Shown here piece after piece: positions 36,561 through 46,171 of a stretch of 64,000 nucleotides of DNA (positions within the stretch are counted from its first letter, which is position 1; each line of letters begins with the position of its first letter). This DNA is from DATFVA01 sp963800255. GTDB taxonomy: Bacteria > Bacteroidota > Ignavibacteria > Ignavibacteriales > Ignavibacteriaceae. The position numbers and the translations under genes are program-made. The notes below the pieces were generated by a model. It had not been told where the DNA came from. It ran no database searches and saw nothing but the letters and a program-made list of their open reading frames with translations. The stretch lies in contig CAWDAK010000013.1 of NCBI GenBank assembly GCA_963800255.1, positions 186,001 through 250,000 on the forward strand, read 5' to 3'.

Positions 36561-37349
36561 TTGCATTATTCAAGGATTATATTTGCGGTTATATTAGTTA
36601 ATGCTGCGGGCATCACCCTGAGATATTTTGGTTTGGATACCTATTTCATATTCCTGGGTTTCCGTTTTCATATTAGTTGTATTCTCCCATTCGGAATAAT
36701 GCTTACAAAAGATAATCTTTCAGAGCTTTGGAGTTCTTTAAGAAAACCTCTTTACAGCCGAAAAATCATTCCTTTTTTCTGGATATTATTATCTCTTTTA
36801 GCAGTCTATGGTTACTTTTATCTTTCAAATCAAATTGAACCAGGCGATCCTGATTATTTTTATGAGTTCGGCTTATCTTCCATCTTTGATTATCCTCTCT
36901 ATCTTGCGTGGAATTTTCCCCAGCTGATTATGCTTTTCATGACACTGTCAATAATCACAGGTTCCGGCAATCTCTCTTATCTAAAGGTACTGGCAGGGCT
37001 CATCCTGCTATTTGGATTTGAGTTTATACCCCTACGCAATGATTTCTCCCTGTCCGGTGCAGCGTCATTCGTTCTGCTGGCCTTAACAGCATCTTTTTTC
37101 GTAACAAGACTTCAGAATATCTACTGGTTCTCAGTTATTGTTTTCAGTTCGGTGTGGAGCATGGTACTCTTATCAGGCAGTAGTTCGGAGGTTATTATTA
37201 ATATTTTCTTTGCAAGGGAGTACAGCAGCTGGGAGGGTTTTTTTACTGCAGGGGGAGACTATTCAGCTTTCATCTCACCTTCATTTTTCCTCATTTTATT
37301 GTGCATTGCGTCAATGTATGTGATGATGTTCAGAAAAAAAATTACCTGA
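36561..37349 (+). CDS. Unknown polytopic membrane protein
   Basis: The 262-residue protein has about seven or eight hydrophobic helices and no recognised catalytic motif. It begins with TTG at 36561, preceded by GAGAAGG. An acidic loop (EPGDPDYFYEFG) lies near residue 95. The helix count and length recall CPBP-type intramembrane proteases, but the Glu-Glu and His motifs of that family were not found. It is probably co-transcribed with the DUF2231 gene. Confidence 0.62.
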   Translation: MHYSRIIFAVILVNAAGITLRYFGLDTYFIFLGFRFHISCILPFGIMLTKDNLSELWSSLRKPLYSRKIIPFFWILLSLLAVYGYFYLSNQIEPGDPDYFYEFGLSSIFDYPLYLAWNFPQLIMLFMTLSIITGSGNLSYLKVLAGLILLFGFEFIPLRNDFSLSGAASFVLLALTASFFVTRLQNIYWFSVIVFSSVWSMVLLSGSSSEVIINIFFAREYSSWEGFFTAGGDYSAFISPSFFLILLCIASMYVMMFRKKIT

Positions 37350-37454
37350 AAAAATCAGCGGGTTTTATTTAGAAATTAAGATTGTATTTCTGTAAATTGC
37401 GAAGGTTGTCCCTTAAATTCCGGTTAAATTACTACTTAAAGCAATGGATTTTTT

Positions 37455-38532
37455 ATGAAAAGAATAATACTCTTCGTTCTATTTACTTTAGCCGGTTCTC
37501 TCTCATTCGCACAACAGGCTTCAGATTATTTCCCTCAAAACCAGGGCTACAGATGGGACTATAAAGTTACCCCGCTGGATTCCGCTAATAATGGGATTGA
37601 TTCGATGACATATTTCAGGGTAGATTCGTTCGCGGTTGTCACAAATTTTATGGGACGGAGTGCCGATATTGTGTTGTCTAAAAACGGCACACATAACCTT
37701 GTAAATTATATTCCCTATACAGATAGTTCTTTTTTCTCATTTGAAAATACCGACGGTTCCCAGTACTTCAGAGTTTCCAACCTGGGCAGCCTGGTAACGC
37801 TGCTTGATTCAATAGGACTTGATTCTACTATCCTTGGCGTTATACAGTCACTGGAAAACTGGTATTCTGTTTTCAGGTTCGGTCAGACTGTCAACAATGA
37901 GTATACCATATTTTCTAAGGATACTACAATCAACCTTAACGGTACCGATATCATGCTGCGTTTTAAATACCTTGGAAAAAGGCTGACTGACGAAACAATT
38001 CAGACGGAAGCCGGGACGTTTGCTTGTAAAAAATTCCTTCTGTCCACTACTGTCAGCTATATCTTTTTGGGATTTCCGTTTGAATTCATCCGGCTGGAAA
38101 CCAATAAATGGATAGCTCAGAATACCTGGCTTGTTAAGGAAATAATGCCTGCTAAAACTATTGATCTTACAGCAATCGGTTACGGAAGTGTTAATGTTCC
38201 GGGACTGAAAACTGAATTGATCCCGATGATAACAGAAGTTAAAACACCTCTTTATGCGCCCGCTGAATTTGAACTGCAGCAGAATTATCCGAATCCTTTT
38301 AACCCTGAGACAAAAATCAGGTTCATCCTTCCCGAAAGCGGTAATGCAGCGCTTAAGGGTATATGATATTCTCGGTAATGAAGTGATGACGCTCTTTGAA
38401 GGTGAAAAAAATGCCGGGGAGTATGCAGTTACTTTCAATCCGGATAAAGCCGGCCTATCAAGCGGTGTGTATATATATGAACTGAAATTCGATGGAATGT
38501 TTAGATCGCATAAAATGATTTATATGAAATAA
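37455..38532 (+). CDS. Secreted protein with T9SS sorting domain, frameshifted
   Basis: One gene is split by a single extra base. The first frame (37455 on) encodes a signal peptide (residues ~1-19, ending SFA), a beta-rich domain of about 250 residues of unknown family, and the start of a T9SS tail (LQQNYPNPFNPETKIRF). It breaks in ALKGI before a stop at 38366. The +1 frame from about 38356 continues RVYDILGNEVMTLFEGEKNA and ends in HKMIYMK at 38532. The extra base is one A of the doublet at 38355-38356 (CTTAAGG). Joined length is about 358 residues. The cargo domain is not recognised. Confidence 0.8.
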
Positions 38533-38587
38533 TAATTTTAATTAACAATAATTTCTTTATATAAAATCCTGACAGGGGTTTATCAAT

Positions 38588-40441
38588 ATGCTTAAGCTAT
38601 CACAAAAGGAACAATTTTTTCCGGAAACAGCAGGAACTTTAGCTCTGCCCTCAAGAGAAGAAATAGAGGAAAAGTTTAAATGGAACTTAAATGATATTTA
38701 TGAATCCGTTGAAGCCTGGGAAGCTGACTTCAGATGGATACAGGATAACCTGGACAGGTATAAAAATTTTACCGGACGAATGGATGAAAGTTCTGAGAAG
38801 CTGCTTGAAGTCCTGAAGTTTGATGATGAAGTCGGAATTAAACTGGAGAGACTATATCTTTATACGATGCTGGCAAAAGACAGCGATCTGAGAGTTGGTA
38901 AGTTTCAGTCGATGGACGAGCGTGTAAAGTCGCTCTACTCACGTGTTTCAACTGTAAGCTCCTTCCTCAAGCCTGAGCTTCTTAGCATCCCGGAGGATAA
39001 AATTACCGGGATGATAAATTCAAACGATGAACTTAAAGTATACAAACATTCCGTAGATGATTTATTAAGAAAGAAATCTCACACACTATCTCAGAAAGAG
39101 GAAGAGATCCTTGCTCTTACGGGTGAGCTGACCCCAACTTCTTATAACGTGTACTCGATGTTTACAAATGCCGATATGAAGTTTCCTGCTGTATTGGATG
39201 AGGATGGAAACGAAGTACAGCTATCGCATGGCAGATATTATGCTGCGCTTTATTCAGAGAACAGGGATTACAGAGCCCGGTCATTTCAAGCTTACTTCAA
39301 ACCATTTGTTGAATACTCAAATACTCTTTCTGTGCTATTCTCTGGAAGCCTGAAGTCGAATATATTTGAGGCAAGAGCAAGGAAATACAATAGTGCCAGG
39401 GAAGCGGCACTTGACAGAAATAATATCCCCGTTTCGGTTTACGACAACCTGGTAAAAACTGTGAATGAAAATCTTTCACCAATGTACCGCTGGGCTTCAA
39501 TGAAGAAGAAGATACTTGGACTTAAGGAACTGCACCCTTATGATGTATACGTAACTCTTTTCCCGGCTGCATTCAATAGAAAATATCCTTACGAGGAAGC
39601 AAAAAATATCGTGCTTGATTCGTTGAAACCGCTTGGTGAAAATTACCTGAGTTCCCTGAAGACGGCCTTTGAGAACAGGTGGATAGATGTTTATGAAACA
39701 CAGGCGAAGAAGAGCGGTGCTTATTCTTCAGGAACTACTTTCGGAGTACATCCGTATGTGCTGTTGAACTGGACGGACCTTCTGAATGATGTTTTTACAC
39801 TTAGTCATGAGATGGGTCATAACATGCATTCGTATTATACCGGGAAAACCCAGCCGTTCATTTATTCAAATTATACGATATTCCTTGCGGAAGTTGCATC
39901 AACTTTTAACGAGTCGCTTCTGCTTGAGTATTTTATTAAGATGGCGGAAACCCGTGATGAGAAATTATATTTTATAGAAAAATATCTTAATAATGTAACC
40001 TCTACCTTTTACAGGCAGACCATGTTTGCGGAATTTGAAGCTCTGGTTTACGATAAAACTGAAAAAGGTATGGCGCTTAATTCCGGGGATCTCTGTTCAT
40101 TGTATAAAGATATTTACCGGAAGTACTGGGGACCTGAAATGGTAATAGACAGGGAGGAAGAATTTACCTGGGCAAGGGTGCCTCACTTCTACTATAATTT
40201 TTATGTATACCAGTATGCCACAGGGTTTGCAGCTTCTGAAGTACTTGCACAAAAGGTATTGAGGGAGGGTCAGCCTGCAGTTGAGAAATACCTGAACTTC
40301 CTGAAATCAGGCAGTTCTGATTATTCTATAAATATTCTTGCAGGTGCTGGTGTTGATATGAATTCACCTGATCCTATCCTGGCAGTTACAAAGAAAATGA
40401 ATATGCTGCTTGATGAAGCAGAAGAACTAATTAACAATTAA
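38588..40441 (+). CDS. pepF: Oligoendopeptidase F (M3 family)
   Basis: PepF is a cytosolic zinc peptidase that cuts oligopeptides of about 7-17 residues. The 617-residue protein has the M3B layout, with the zinc site HEMGHNMHSYY (His407, Glu408, His411) and the third ligand Glu in FLAEVASTFNE about 25 residues later. The N-terminal lobe (WNLNDIYESVEAWEADF) is also typical. No signal peptide is present. Confidence 0.95.
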   Translation: MLKLSQKEQFFPETAGTLALPSREEIEEKFKWNLNDIYESVEAWEADFRWIQDNLDRYKNFTGRMDESSEKLLEVLKFDDEVGIKLERLYLYTMLAKDSDLRVGKFQSMDERVKSLYSRVSTVSSFLKPELLSIPEDKITGMINSNDELKVYKHSVDDLLRKKSHTLSQKEEEILALTGELTPTSYNVYSMFTNADMKFPAVLDEDGNEVQLSHGRYYAALYSENRDYRARSFQAYFKPFVEYSNTLSVLFSGSLKSNIFEARARKYNSAREAALDRNNIPVSVYDNLVKTVNENLSPMYRWASMKKKILGLKELHPYDVYVTLFPAAFNRKYPYEEAKNIVLDSLKPLGENYLSSLKTAFENRWIDVYETQAKKSGAYSSGTTFGVHPYVLLNWTDLLNDVFTLSHEMGHNMHSYYTGKTQPFIYSNYTIFLAEVASTFNESLLLEYFIKMAETRDEKLYFIEKYLNNVTSTFYRQTMFAEFEALVYDKTEKGMALNSGDLCSLYKDIYRKYWGPEMVIDREEEFTWARVPHFYYNFYVYQYATGFAASEVLAQKVLREGQPAVEKYLNFLKSGSSDYSINILAGAGVDMNSPDPILAVTKKMNMLLDEAEELINN

Positions 40442-40479
40442 AAATTTACAATTATCAATTATTCTAAATACAGAGTCAG

Positions 40480-41496
40480 ATGAAAGTTTACACAAAAAGA
40501 GAATTGAACGAATTTCACCAATCATTAACTTATGACGATATTAGTCTTATTCCCACTGCTGTTTCACGCATTAAATCAAGAACCGAGGCAAATACTGCCT
40601 GCGAATTTTTAGGAGAAAATCTTAATCTGCCTGTGCTGTCAAGTCCTATGGACACAGTTACCGGAATTGAGATGGCCAGGGAGCTCGGCAAGCTCGGTTG
40701 TATAGGCATTCTGAACAGGTTCGATACGTCGCTGGAAGATGTTATGCACGATCAGAAAAACGGTTTAAACCTGAAAGCTGTTTCAGTTGCTCTGAACGCC
40801 CCGCTTGATACAGTTGAAAAACTTGCAGAGAAGAATTATATAATCTGTATTGATACTGCCAATGCGAACAATAAAGCTGTCCTTTGTAATACGGAGGAAA
40901 TTAAGAAGCGGTTTAAGGTAAGGATTATTCTGGGCAACATTGCCCATGGAGCTTCACTCGAACAGCTTGAATCGGCGGGTGCAGACGCAGTACGCGTCGG
41001 GATCGGCAGCGGAAGTGTATGTACCACCTCTATACAAACAGGCATTGGTATTGGTCAGGTTTCATCATTGCTTAATGTACTTTATGCGCGCCGCGATAAG
41101 AAACTGAAAATTAAAGTTATCGCCGATGGAGGGATTAAGAGTTCCGGCGACGCTGCAAAAGCAATTGCTCTAGGCGCCGATGTAGTTATGCTTGGCAGAA
41201 TGCTTTCAGGTACGAAGGAAACTCCTGGTGAAGTAATAAAATATAACGGACAGCTATGGAAAAAATACCGCGGCTCCGCTTCGTTTGGTGTTAAAATGAG
41301 GAATGAGTTTATTGAAGGCGAGGAAACGATGGTGCCTTACAAAGGAGTGGTTAAGAACGTAATAGACGGCATATCCGATGGTCTTAGAAGTTCAATGAGC
41401 TATATGGACTGCCTTAACCTGGAAGAGCTTAGAAGAATAGATACTTTTGCTATCCTGAGTAATAGCTCATACCTCGAACGCCTCCCTAAGATATAG
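40480..41496 (+). CDS. GMP reductase / IMP dehydrogenase family enzyme without CBS domains
   Basis: The 338-residue TIM-barrel enzyme has LTYDDISLIP at the start, LSSPMDTVTG, the DTANANNK segment, and the catalytic Cys181 in GIGSGSVCTTS, followed by ADGGIKSSGDAAKAIALGADVVMLG and the flap-side GTKETPGE. The short length and lack of CBS domains favour GMP reductase (GuaC), but some IMP dehydrogenases also lack CBS. The residues that separate the two were not decisive here. Either role fits purine interconversion. Confidence 0.85.
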   Translation: MKVYTKRELNEFHQSLTYDDISLIPTAVSRIKSRTEANTACEFLGENLNLPVLSSPMDTVTGIEMARELGKLGCIGILNRFDTSLEDVMHDQKNGLNLKAVSVALNAPLDTVEKLAEKNYIICIDTANANNKAVLCNTEEIKKRFKVRIILGNIAHGASLEQLESAGADAVRVGIGSGSVCTTSIQTGIGIGQVSSLLNVLYARRDKKLKIKVIADGGIKSSGDAAKAIALGADVVMLGRMLSGTKETPGEVIKYNGQLWKKYRGSASFGVKMRNEFIEGEETMVPYKGVVKNVIDGISDGLRSSMSYMDCLNLEELRRIDTFAILSNSSYLERLPKI

Positions 41497-41535
41497 AACC
41501 AGTATCCTATTTCGAATATATTTCTCGTTTCATTC

Positions 41536-41564
41536 GACCTGCCTGCCTGATCGTCAGGCAGGTC
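41536..41564. repeat. GC-rich palindrome
   Basis: GACCTGCCTG (41536-41545) and CAGGCAGGTC (41555-41564) form perfect 10-bp arms. A second register (CCTGCCTGA / TCAGGCAGG with a TCG loop) is possible because the arm contains tandem CCTG. It is much richer in G and C than the surrounding DNA. No T run follows, so termination is unlikely. Confidence 0.6.
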
Positions 41565-41713
41565 AGAATTATATTTTCCTTCCGTATCCTTAAAATTACT
41601 CCAATCCTGCTTCACCGAAAAAAGCTTCCATTATGTTTATGATCACCCTTCATATTTGATTTACTCTTATAATATTTAATAAATTTATTTTTTGAATTTT
41701 TTGGAAGAACCCT

Positions 41714-43789
41714 ATGAAACACCTCATCTTCTTAATAATTGTATTAATGACGATTACAGCCCCCCTTTACTCCCAGAAAAAAGCATTCACCATTGAAGAC
41801 TTGTATAAAGTTAAATACGTAGGCGAGCCTGTTCTTTCTCACGATGGTGCGCAGATCGCTTTTACGGTAAGTAATTACAATATGCAGGAGGGAACGTCGA
41901 ATTCGGATATTTATATTATGAATATTGACGGATCGGAATTAAAAAAAACAATATCTTCCGACAAGAATGAAACTTCGCCGTTATGGTCCAATGATGACAC
42001 TAAGTTATACTACATTGTTGATAGTCAGCTTTATGGATATGATTTAAATAGCGGCAGCTCAGAAAAACTTACGGACTTTGCTGCCGGAATTTCAGACCCT
42101 GTCCTCTCTCCGGATGGAAAACTTGTTGCATTTACCACGGACATTTTTCCTGAGTGCGGAACTGACAATGAATGCAACGGGAAGCTGCTTAAATCTTCCA
42201 AAGATGGTCCCATGCAGGCATACGTAGCCGACAGTCTTTTATTCAGGCATTGGACTGAATACAGTGGTGAAAAAGAAACCCATCTTTTTGTTTATAATTT
42301 TGCTGCGAAAAAATATACTGATATTGCACACAGCGAACTTCTATCCGGTATGTATAAACTGGGCGGAGGAGTGAAGTATGCTTTCTCGCCGGACAGTAAA
42401 GAGATATGCTATGTAAATAATCCCGGATCTCACCTTGAGGCTTCCACAAATTCTGATTTATTTATCGTTCCTGCTGAGGGCGGGAAATCAGTTGATATAA
42501 CTTCATCAAATAAATCCTGGGATGGCTCTCCTGTTTATTCGCACGATGGAAAATATATTGCGTTCAGAATGCAGCTTACACCTGAGTATGAAGCTGACAG
42601 ATACCGCGCGGCGGTTTATGACAGGGAGACAAAACAGGTTTCTAACCTTACTGAAAATTTTGATAATACAATTAGTACCGTAAAGTGGGGTGATGATTCA
42701 GAAACATTGTACTTTAATGCCGCTTACCAGGGTACTGCCCCTGTTTACCGGTTAGATATGAAAAGTGACAGCATTAAACAAGTAACAGGAAACGTTTCGG
42801 TCTTTGCATATGACATTTCTCCTGATCAGAAGTCTATTTATTATTTGTCGAGCTCGGTAGGCAAGCCTTCGGAAATTTACAGCATCACTACAAATACCAA
42901 AGTTTTCAAGGAGCTGACTTCAATGAACAAGGAGTTCCTTGATGAAGTGGATGTAAAACCCGCTGAACAGATTTGGGTTCAGGGAGCGGGCGGTCATAAA
43001 GTGCAGGTATTTATTGTTAAGCCGCATAATTTTGACCCGAATAAAAAGTATCCGTTAATTTTAAATGTACATGGCGGACCGCAGGGACAATGGATGGATT
43101 CATTCAGAGGCGACTGGCAGGTTTATCCCGGTGCAGGTTATATCGTAGCATTTCCTAATCCTCATGGTTCAACAGGCTTCGGAGCTGAATATACTGAAGA
43201 AATCAGTGGAGATTGGGGAGGCAAGGTATTCGAAGATCTTATGAAAGTGACCGATTCGCTGGAAACTCTTTCTTATGTTGATACCAGCAGGGTGGGTGCT
43301 ATGGGATGGTCGTTCGGCGGATATATGATGGACTGGTTTGAAGCACAGACTCACAGGTTCAAATGTCTTGCTTCTATGATGGGGATATTCGATCTTGAAT
43401 CAATGTGGGGTGCTACCGAAGAACTCTGGTTCGTGAACTGGGATATGAAAGGTCAGCCCTGGAATTCGGACCTTTATAAAAAATATTCACCTTCCAATTA
43501 TGTTGATAACTTTAAAACTCCTGCTCTAATTATAACAGGAGAAAGAGATTACCGTGTACCTTACACCCAGAGCATCCAGTTTTTCACAACATTGCAGTCG
43601 CTTAATATCGACTCAAGGCTGATTATATTTAAGAATGACGGACACTGGCCTGACTTCGTTAAGTCGATGCCCTTGTACTACAATGCTCATCTTGAATGGT
43701 TTCATAAGTATCTCGGCGGCGCTGCAGCACCTTATGACTCTCACAGGATGGTGACTAATACAGCATTTGACCAATCAAAAGGGAAATAG
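41714..43789 (+). CDS. Secreted S9-family (prolyl oligopeptidase-type) peptidase
   Basis: The 691-residue protein has a signal peptide (residues ~1-20, ending PLYSQ), a WD40-like beta-propeller (residues ~30-410, with LSHDGAQIAFT, LSPDGKLVAFT and YSHDGKYIAFR repeats) and a C-terminal alpha/beta-hydrolase. The triad is visible as Ser533 in GWSFGGY, Asp612 in GERDYRVPY and His644 in NDGHWPD. This is the DPP IV/acylaminoacyl-peptidase side of S9. The substrate is likely oligopeptides outside the cytoplasm. Confidence 0.92.
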   Translation: MKHLIFLIIVLMTITAPLYSQKKAFTIEDLYKVKYVGEPVLSHDGAQIAFTVSNYNMQEGTSNSDIYIMNIDGSELKKTISSDKNETSPLWSNDDTKLYYIVDSQLYGYDLNSGSSEKLTDFAAGISDPVLSPDGKLVAFTTDIFPECGTDNECNGKLLKSSKDGPMQAYVADSLLFRHWTEYSGEKETHLFVYNFAAKKYTDIAHSELLSGMYKLGGGVKYAFSPDSKEICYVNNPGSHLEASTNSDLFIVPAEGGKSVDITSSNKSWDGSPVYSHDGKYIAFRMQLTPEYEADRYRAAVYDRETKQVSNLTENFDNTISTVKWGDDSETLYFNAAYQGTAPVYRLDMKSDSIKQVTGNVSVFAYDISPDQKSIYYLSSSVGKPSEIYSITTNTKVFKELTSMNKEFLDEVDVKPAEQIWVQGAGGHKVQVFIVKPHNFDPNKKYPLILNVHGGPQGQWMDSFRGDWQVYPGAGYIVAFPNPHGSTGFGAEYTEEISGDWGGKVFEDLMKVTDSLETLSYVDTSRVGAMGWSFGGYMMDWFEAQTHRFKCLASMMGIFDLESMWGATEELWFVNWDMKGQPWNSDLYKKYSPSNYVDNFKTPALIITGERDYRVPYTQSIQFFTTLQSLNIDSRLIIFKNDGHWPDFVKSMPLYYNAHLEWFHKYLGGAAAPYDSHRMVTNTAFDQSKGK

Positions 43790-43951
43790 AGGCAGCCGGA
43801 TTTATATATTCCGTCTTCCGGATACGTGTATTATTGTGCTGAGTATTTTCAGGCTATAGCAGGCTCGTATATCTGAACTCTGAAGAGAAGACTCAAATAT
43901 TTTATGGTATCCAATTAAAAAGTTAAAATAAAATACAGGCAGGTTTTCTGT

Positions 43952-44323
43952 TTAATCCTTTATCTTCGACAATTGAAGGTTGGTAACAATTTTATCACGT
44001 CCCGGTTTATAAATATAGAAGCGGGAATTCATCTCAAATCCTCGTGATACTTTTGAGGTATTTGTTGAGACATTTGCTGTTTCATTAATAACCGTGAACC
44101 TTTTTTTTAAGCGGACTTTTTGTTCATCCTCTGCTTTCGGCTGTTCGGTTTTTTCATAAATAATCGCTGCCTCCTCCTTCAATGCCGTGCTTTCCTGCGG
44201 AAAATTGGCAGAACGGTTCTTTATCTTGAAAAGAAAGTATGACATGAATACAAGGACCAAAAGTCCCAGACTGAAAAAAAAGACCGAAGATTCTATTATT
44301 TGTATAAGTTCCATAATCGACAC
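43952..44323 (-). CDS. Unknown small membrane-anchored protein
   Basis: The 123-residue protein has one membrane helix at about residues 13-33 (SVFFFSLGLLVLVFMSYFLF), then a charged, probably flexible region and a basic C terminus (SKVSRGFEMNSRFYIYKPGR). The start is GTG at 44323 or ATG at 44314; neither has a clear Shine-Dalgarno. It is divergent from the HU gene. No family was recognised. Confidence 0.6.
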   Translation of the reverse strand: MSIMELIQIIESSVFFFSLGLLVLVFMSYFLFKIKNRSANFPQESTALKEEAAIIYEKTEQPKAEDEQKVRLKKRFTVINETANVSTNTSKVSRGFEMNSRFYIYKPGRDKIVTNLQLSKIKD

Positions 44324-44588
44324 ACGAAAGATGAGATTTCAGTACTAATTCAATATTTATACCATACTTAAAATAAAAAATAAACGTATATTTGCTGTCT
44401 GTTTCATCAAATAATGGGAATAAATTATCATTTTGAGATGAAACAAAACGCCCTAAGTTTAGTAGCAATAATGTGTTGTATATTACCCGTTTCCTCAAAA
44501 AATTGATTTTTTTAGAACGCTTTGATAATTTAAGTCATTAAATAACAATGAGTTATAAAAATCTTTAAGTAAGTAAGCGGGAGAAATT

Positions 44589-44885
44589 ATGACAAAGGCT
44601 GATATTGTTGACAAAGTTGCTACAGGAACCGGTTTGACGAAGCTTGAAACCGAGGCGATTATTGAGGGATTTTTCAGAACGGTTATTGATGCCCTTAAGC
44701 AGGGCAAAAATATTGAGATAAGGGGTTTCGGAAGTTATAAAGTAAAAAAGAAAAAAGAACGGCAGGCCCGCAATCCTAAAACAGGAGAGCAGGTTTTTGT
44801 ACCTGAACATTATGTCCCTACTTTCAAATTCTCCAAAGATTTTAAGGAGATGGTTAATGAGGGAATGAAAGAAAAAGAAGGTTAG
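44589..44885 (+). CDS. HU/IHF-family DNA-binding protein
   Basis: The 98-residue protein has the full HU/IHF fold: TKADIVDKVATGTGLTKLETEAIIEGFF, NIEIRGFGSYKVKKKKERQARNP (the DNA-clamping arm with RNPKTGE), and a basic tail. IRGFG is closer to IHF than to HU, but the two are hard to separate in this phylum. GGGAGA lies 5-10 nt before the ATG. A weak TTG-N20-TAATTTAA promoter match lies at 44503-44533. The next gene starts 6 nt after its stop. Confidence 0.93.
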   Translation: MTKADIVDKVATGTGLTKLETEAIIEGFFRTVIDALKQGKNIEIRGFGSYKVKKKKERQARNPKTGEQVFVPEHYVPTFKFSKDFKEMVNEGMKEKEG

Positions 44886-44891
44886 TTATTA

Positions 44892-45806
44892 ATGGTTAAA
44901 TTTTGCCCCTCTTGCGGAACCAGGCTTGAACAGGAATATAATTTCTGCCCGGAATGCGGATTCAATTTACGGAATCTTGCGGATATTGAGAGTCACGATC
45001 CAATCACAGAAACGCATACTGAGGCATTGATAATTTGCGAGAACTGTGGTGAAGAAAATTCTGCTGACAGCAAAGTATGTAAGTACTGCGGTGCTGTTTT
45101 AAAAGGAGAACAGGTTGAGAAGACTGTAACAGAGAAAAAGCCTGTGCCGGAAAAAGTCAGGGAGAATAAACCAAAAGAAAAAAGACCCAACCAGGATAAG
45201 TTAAAAACTACTGCGGTTAAAAAATCACCGCCCGCAAAACCGAAAGAACTTGATCAGAAAAAATTGCTGCTTATTTTGGGGGGAGTAATCCTTGTTATTA
45301 TTATTATCCTCTGGTCATCGGGAGCGTTATCCACAAACGAACCTGAACAAGTTACACAGAACCAGGGAACAGGACAGAATTCAGGCGTTGATCTGAATAA
45401 TATTCAGAGAATTAACGAGCTTGAAACCCGGGTTAAAAATAACCCGGCGGATACTGAGAGTCTGCTGGAACTGGCCCATCTGAAAAATGATTCGGGTTTA
45501 TATGAGCAGGCTATTGTAGATTATCAGAAATACCTGGAAAAGAATCCGGCTGACCCGGATGCCAGAATTGATATGGGAGTTTGTTATTATAACCTCCATA
45601 ATTACGATGAAGCCGTAAAACAGATGGAAAAAGCCATTTCTTATTCTCCTCAGCATCAAATTGGGTATTTAAACCTGGGAATTGTTAACTTAACAGCTGG
45701 AAATTTTGAAAAATCTCAGGAATGGCTGAAAAAGGCTGTTCAGATAGATCCTAATTCCGAAATAGGGAAGAAGGCTCAGGAATTATTAGAATCACATAAT
45801 AAATAG
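44892..45806 (+). CDS. Zinc-ribbon, single-span, TPR protein
   Basis: The 304-residue protein has two zinc ribbons at the N terminus (CPSCG...CPECG, residues ~5-22; CENCG...CKYCG, ~50-67), a Lys/Pro-rich linker, one membrane helix (residues ~125-143, LLLILGGVILVIIIILW), and three to four TPR units (residues ~175-300). The layout suggests a cytoplasmic zinc module and an extracytoplasmic TPR domain. It lies between the HU gene and the COX24-type mini-protein gene, with small gaps on both sides. Function is unknown. Confidence 0.8.
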   Translation: MVKFCPSCGTRLEQEYNFCPECGFNLRNLADIESHDPITETHTEALIICENCGEENSADSKVCKYCGAVLKGEQVEKTVTEKKPVPEKVRENKPKEKRPNQDKLKTTAVKKSPPAKPKELDQKKLLLILGGVILVIIIILWSSGALSTNEPEQVTQNQGTGQNSGVDLNNIQRINELETRVKNNPADTESLLELAHLKNDSGLYEQAIVDYQKYLEKNPADPDARIDMGVCYYNLHNYDEAVKQMEKAISYSPQHQIGYLNLGIVNLTAGNFEKSQEWLKKAVQIDPNSEIGKKAQELLESHNK

Positions 45807-45815
45807 GAGCAGATA

Positions 45816-45911
45816 ATGCCTTGTGGAAGAAAACGTAAACGCCATAAAATGGCTACACACAAGAGGAAAAAAAGACTGAGAAAGAATCGTCATAAAAAGA
45901 AATTAAGATAA
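45816..45911 (+). CDS. AURKAIP1/COX24-domain mini-protein (31 residues)
   Basis: An ATG at 45816 with GGAG 8 nt upstream opens a 31-codon frame: MPCGRKRKRHKMATHKRKKR, then LRKNRHKKKLR. The KRKRHKMATHKRKKRLRKNRHKKK pattern (written here as two overlapping ideas: KMxxHKRKKR and LRKNRHKK) marks the COX24/AURKAIP1 domain, shared with mitochondrial small-subunit protein mS38 and mycobacterial bS22. A ribosome-associated role is likely from the family, not shown here. It is last in the HU - zinc-ribbon TPR operon, 9 nt after the TPR gene. Confidence 0.9.
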   Translation: MPCGRKRKRHKMATHKRKKRLRKNRHKKKLR

Positions 45912-45936
45912 TTACTCAGTTCCGTCTTGTATAATA

Positions 45937-45975
45937 AAATGGTAAATGGTTATTTTGCATTTGCCATTTTTATTT
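45937..45975 (+). terminator. Terminator before tRNA-Thr
   Basis: AAATGGTAAATG (45938-45949) pairs with CATTTGCCATTT (45959-45970) across a short AT-rich loop, with one T-G wobble, followed by T residues. It closes the HU-TPR-COX24 operon just before the tRNA gene. Confidence 0.75.
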
Positions 45976-45981
45976 TTAAAA

Positions 45982-46054
<73 letters not shown>

Positions 46055-46127
46055 CAAAATTTTGTCAGGTATTTAAGATACTGACTTCTTACCTCATCCT
46101 GCCTTTCATCTATTATTTAAGAATCCA

Positions 46128-46171
46128 TCTGTCGGCTTTCTTTCGGCTATCTGTCGGCCTTCTGTCGGCCT
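46128..46171. repeat. 11-bp tandem repeat, four units
   Basis: Four 11-bp units follow one another: TCTGTCGGCTT, TCTTTCGGCTA, TCTGTCGGCCT and TCTGTCGGCCT. They lie between tRNA-Thr and the 3' end of the S9A gene, in DNA with no other feature. Confidence 0.7.
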
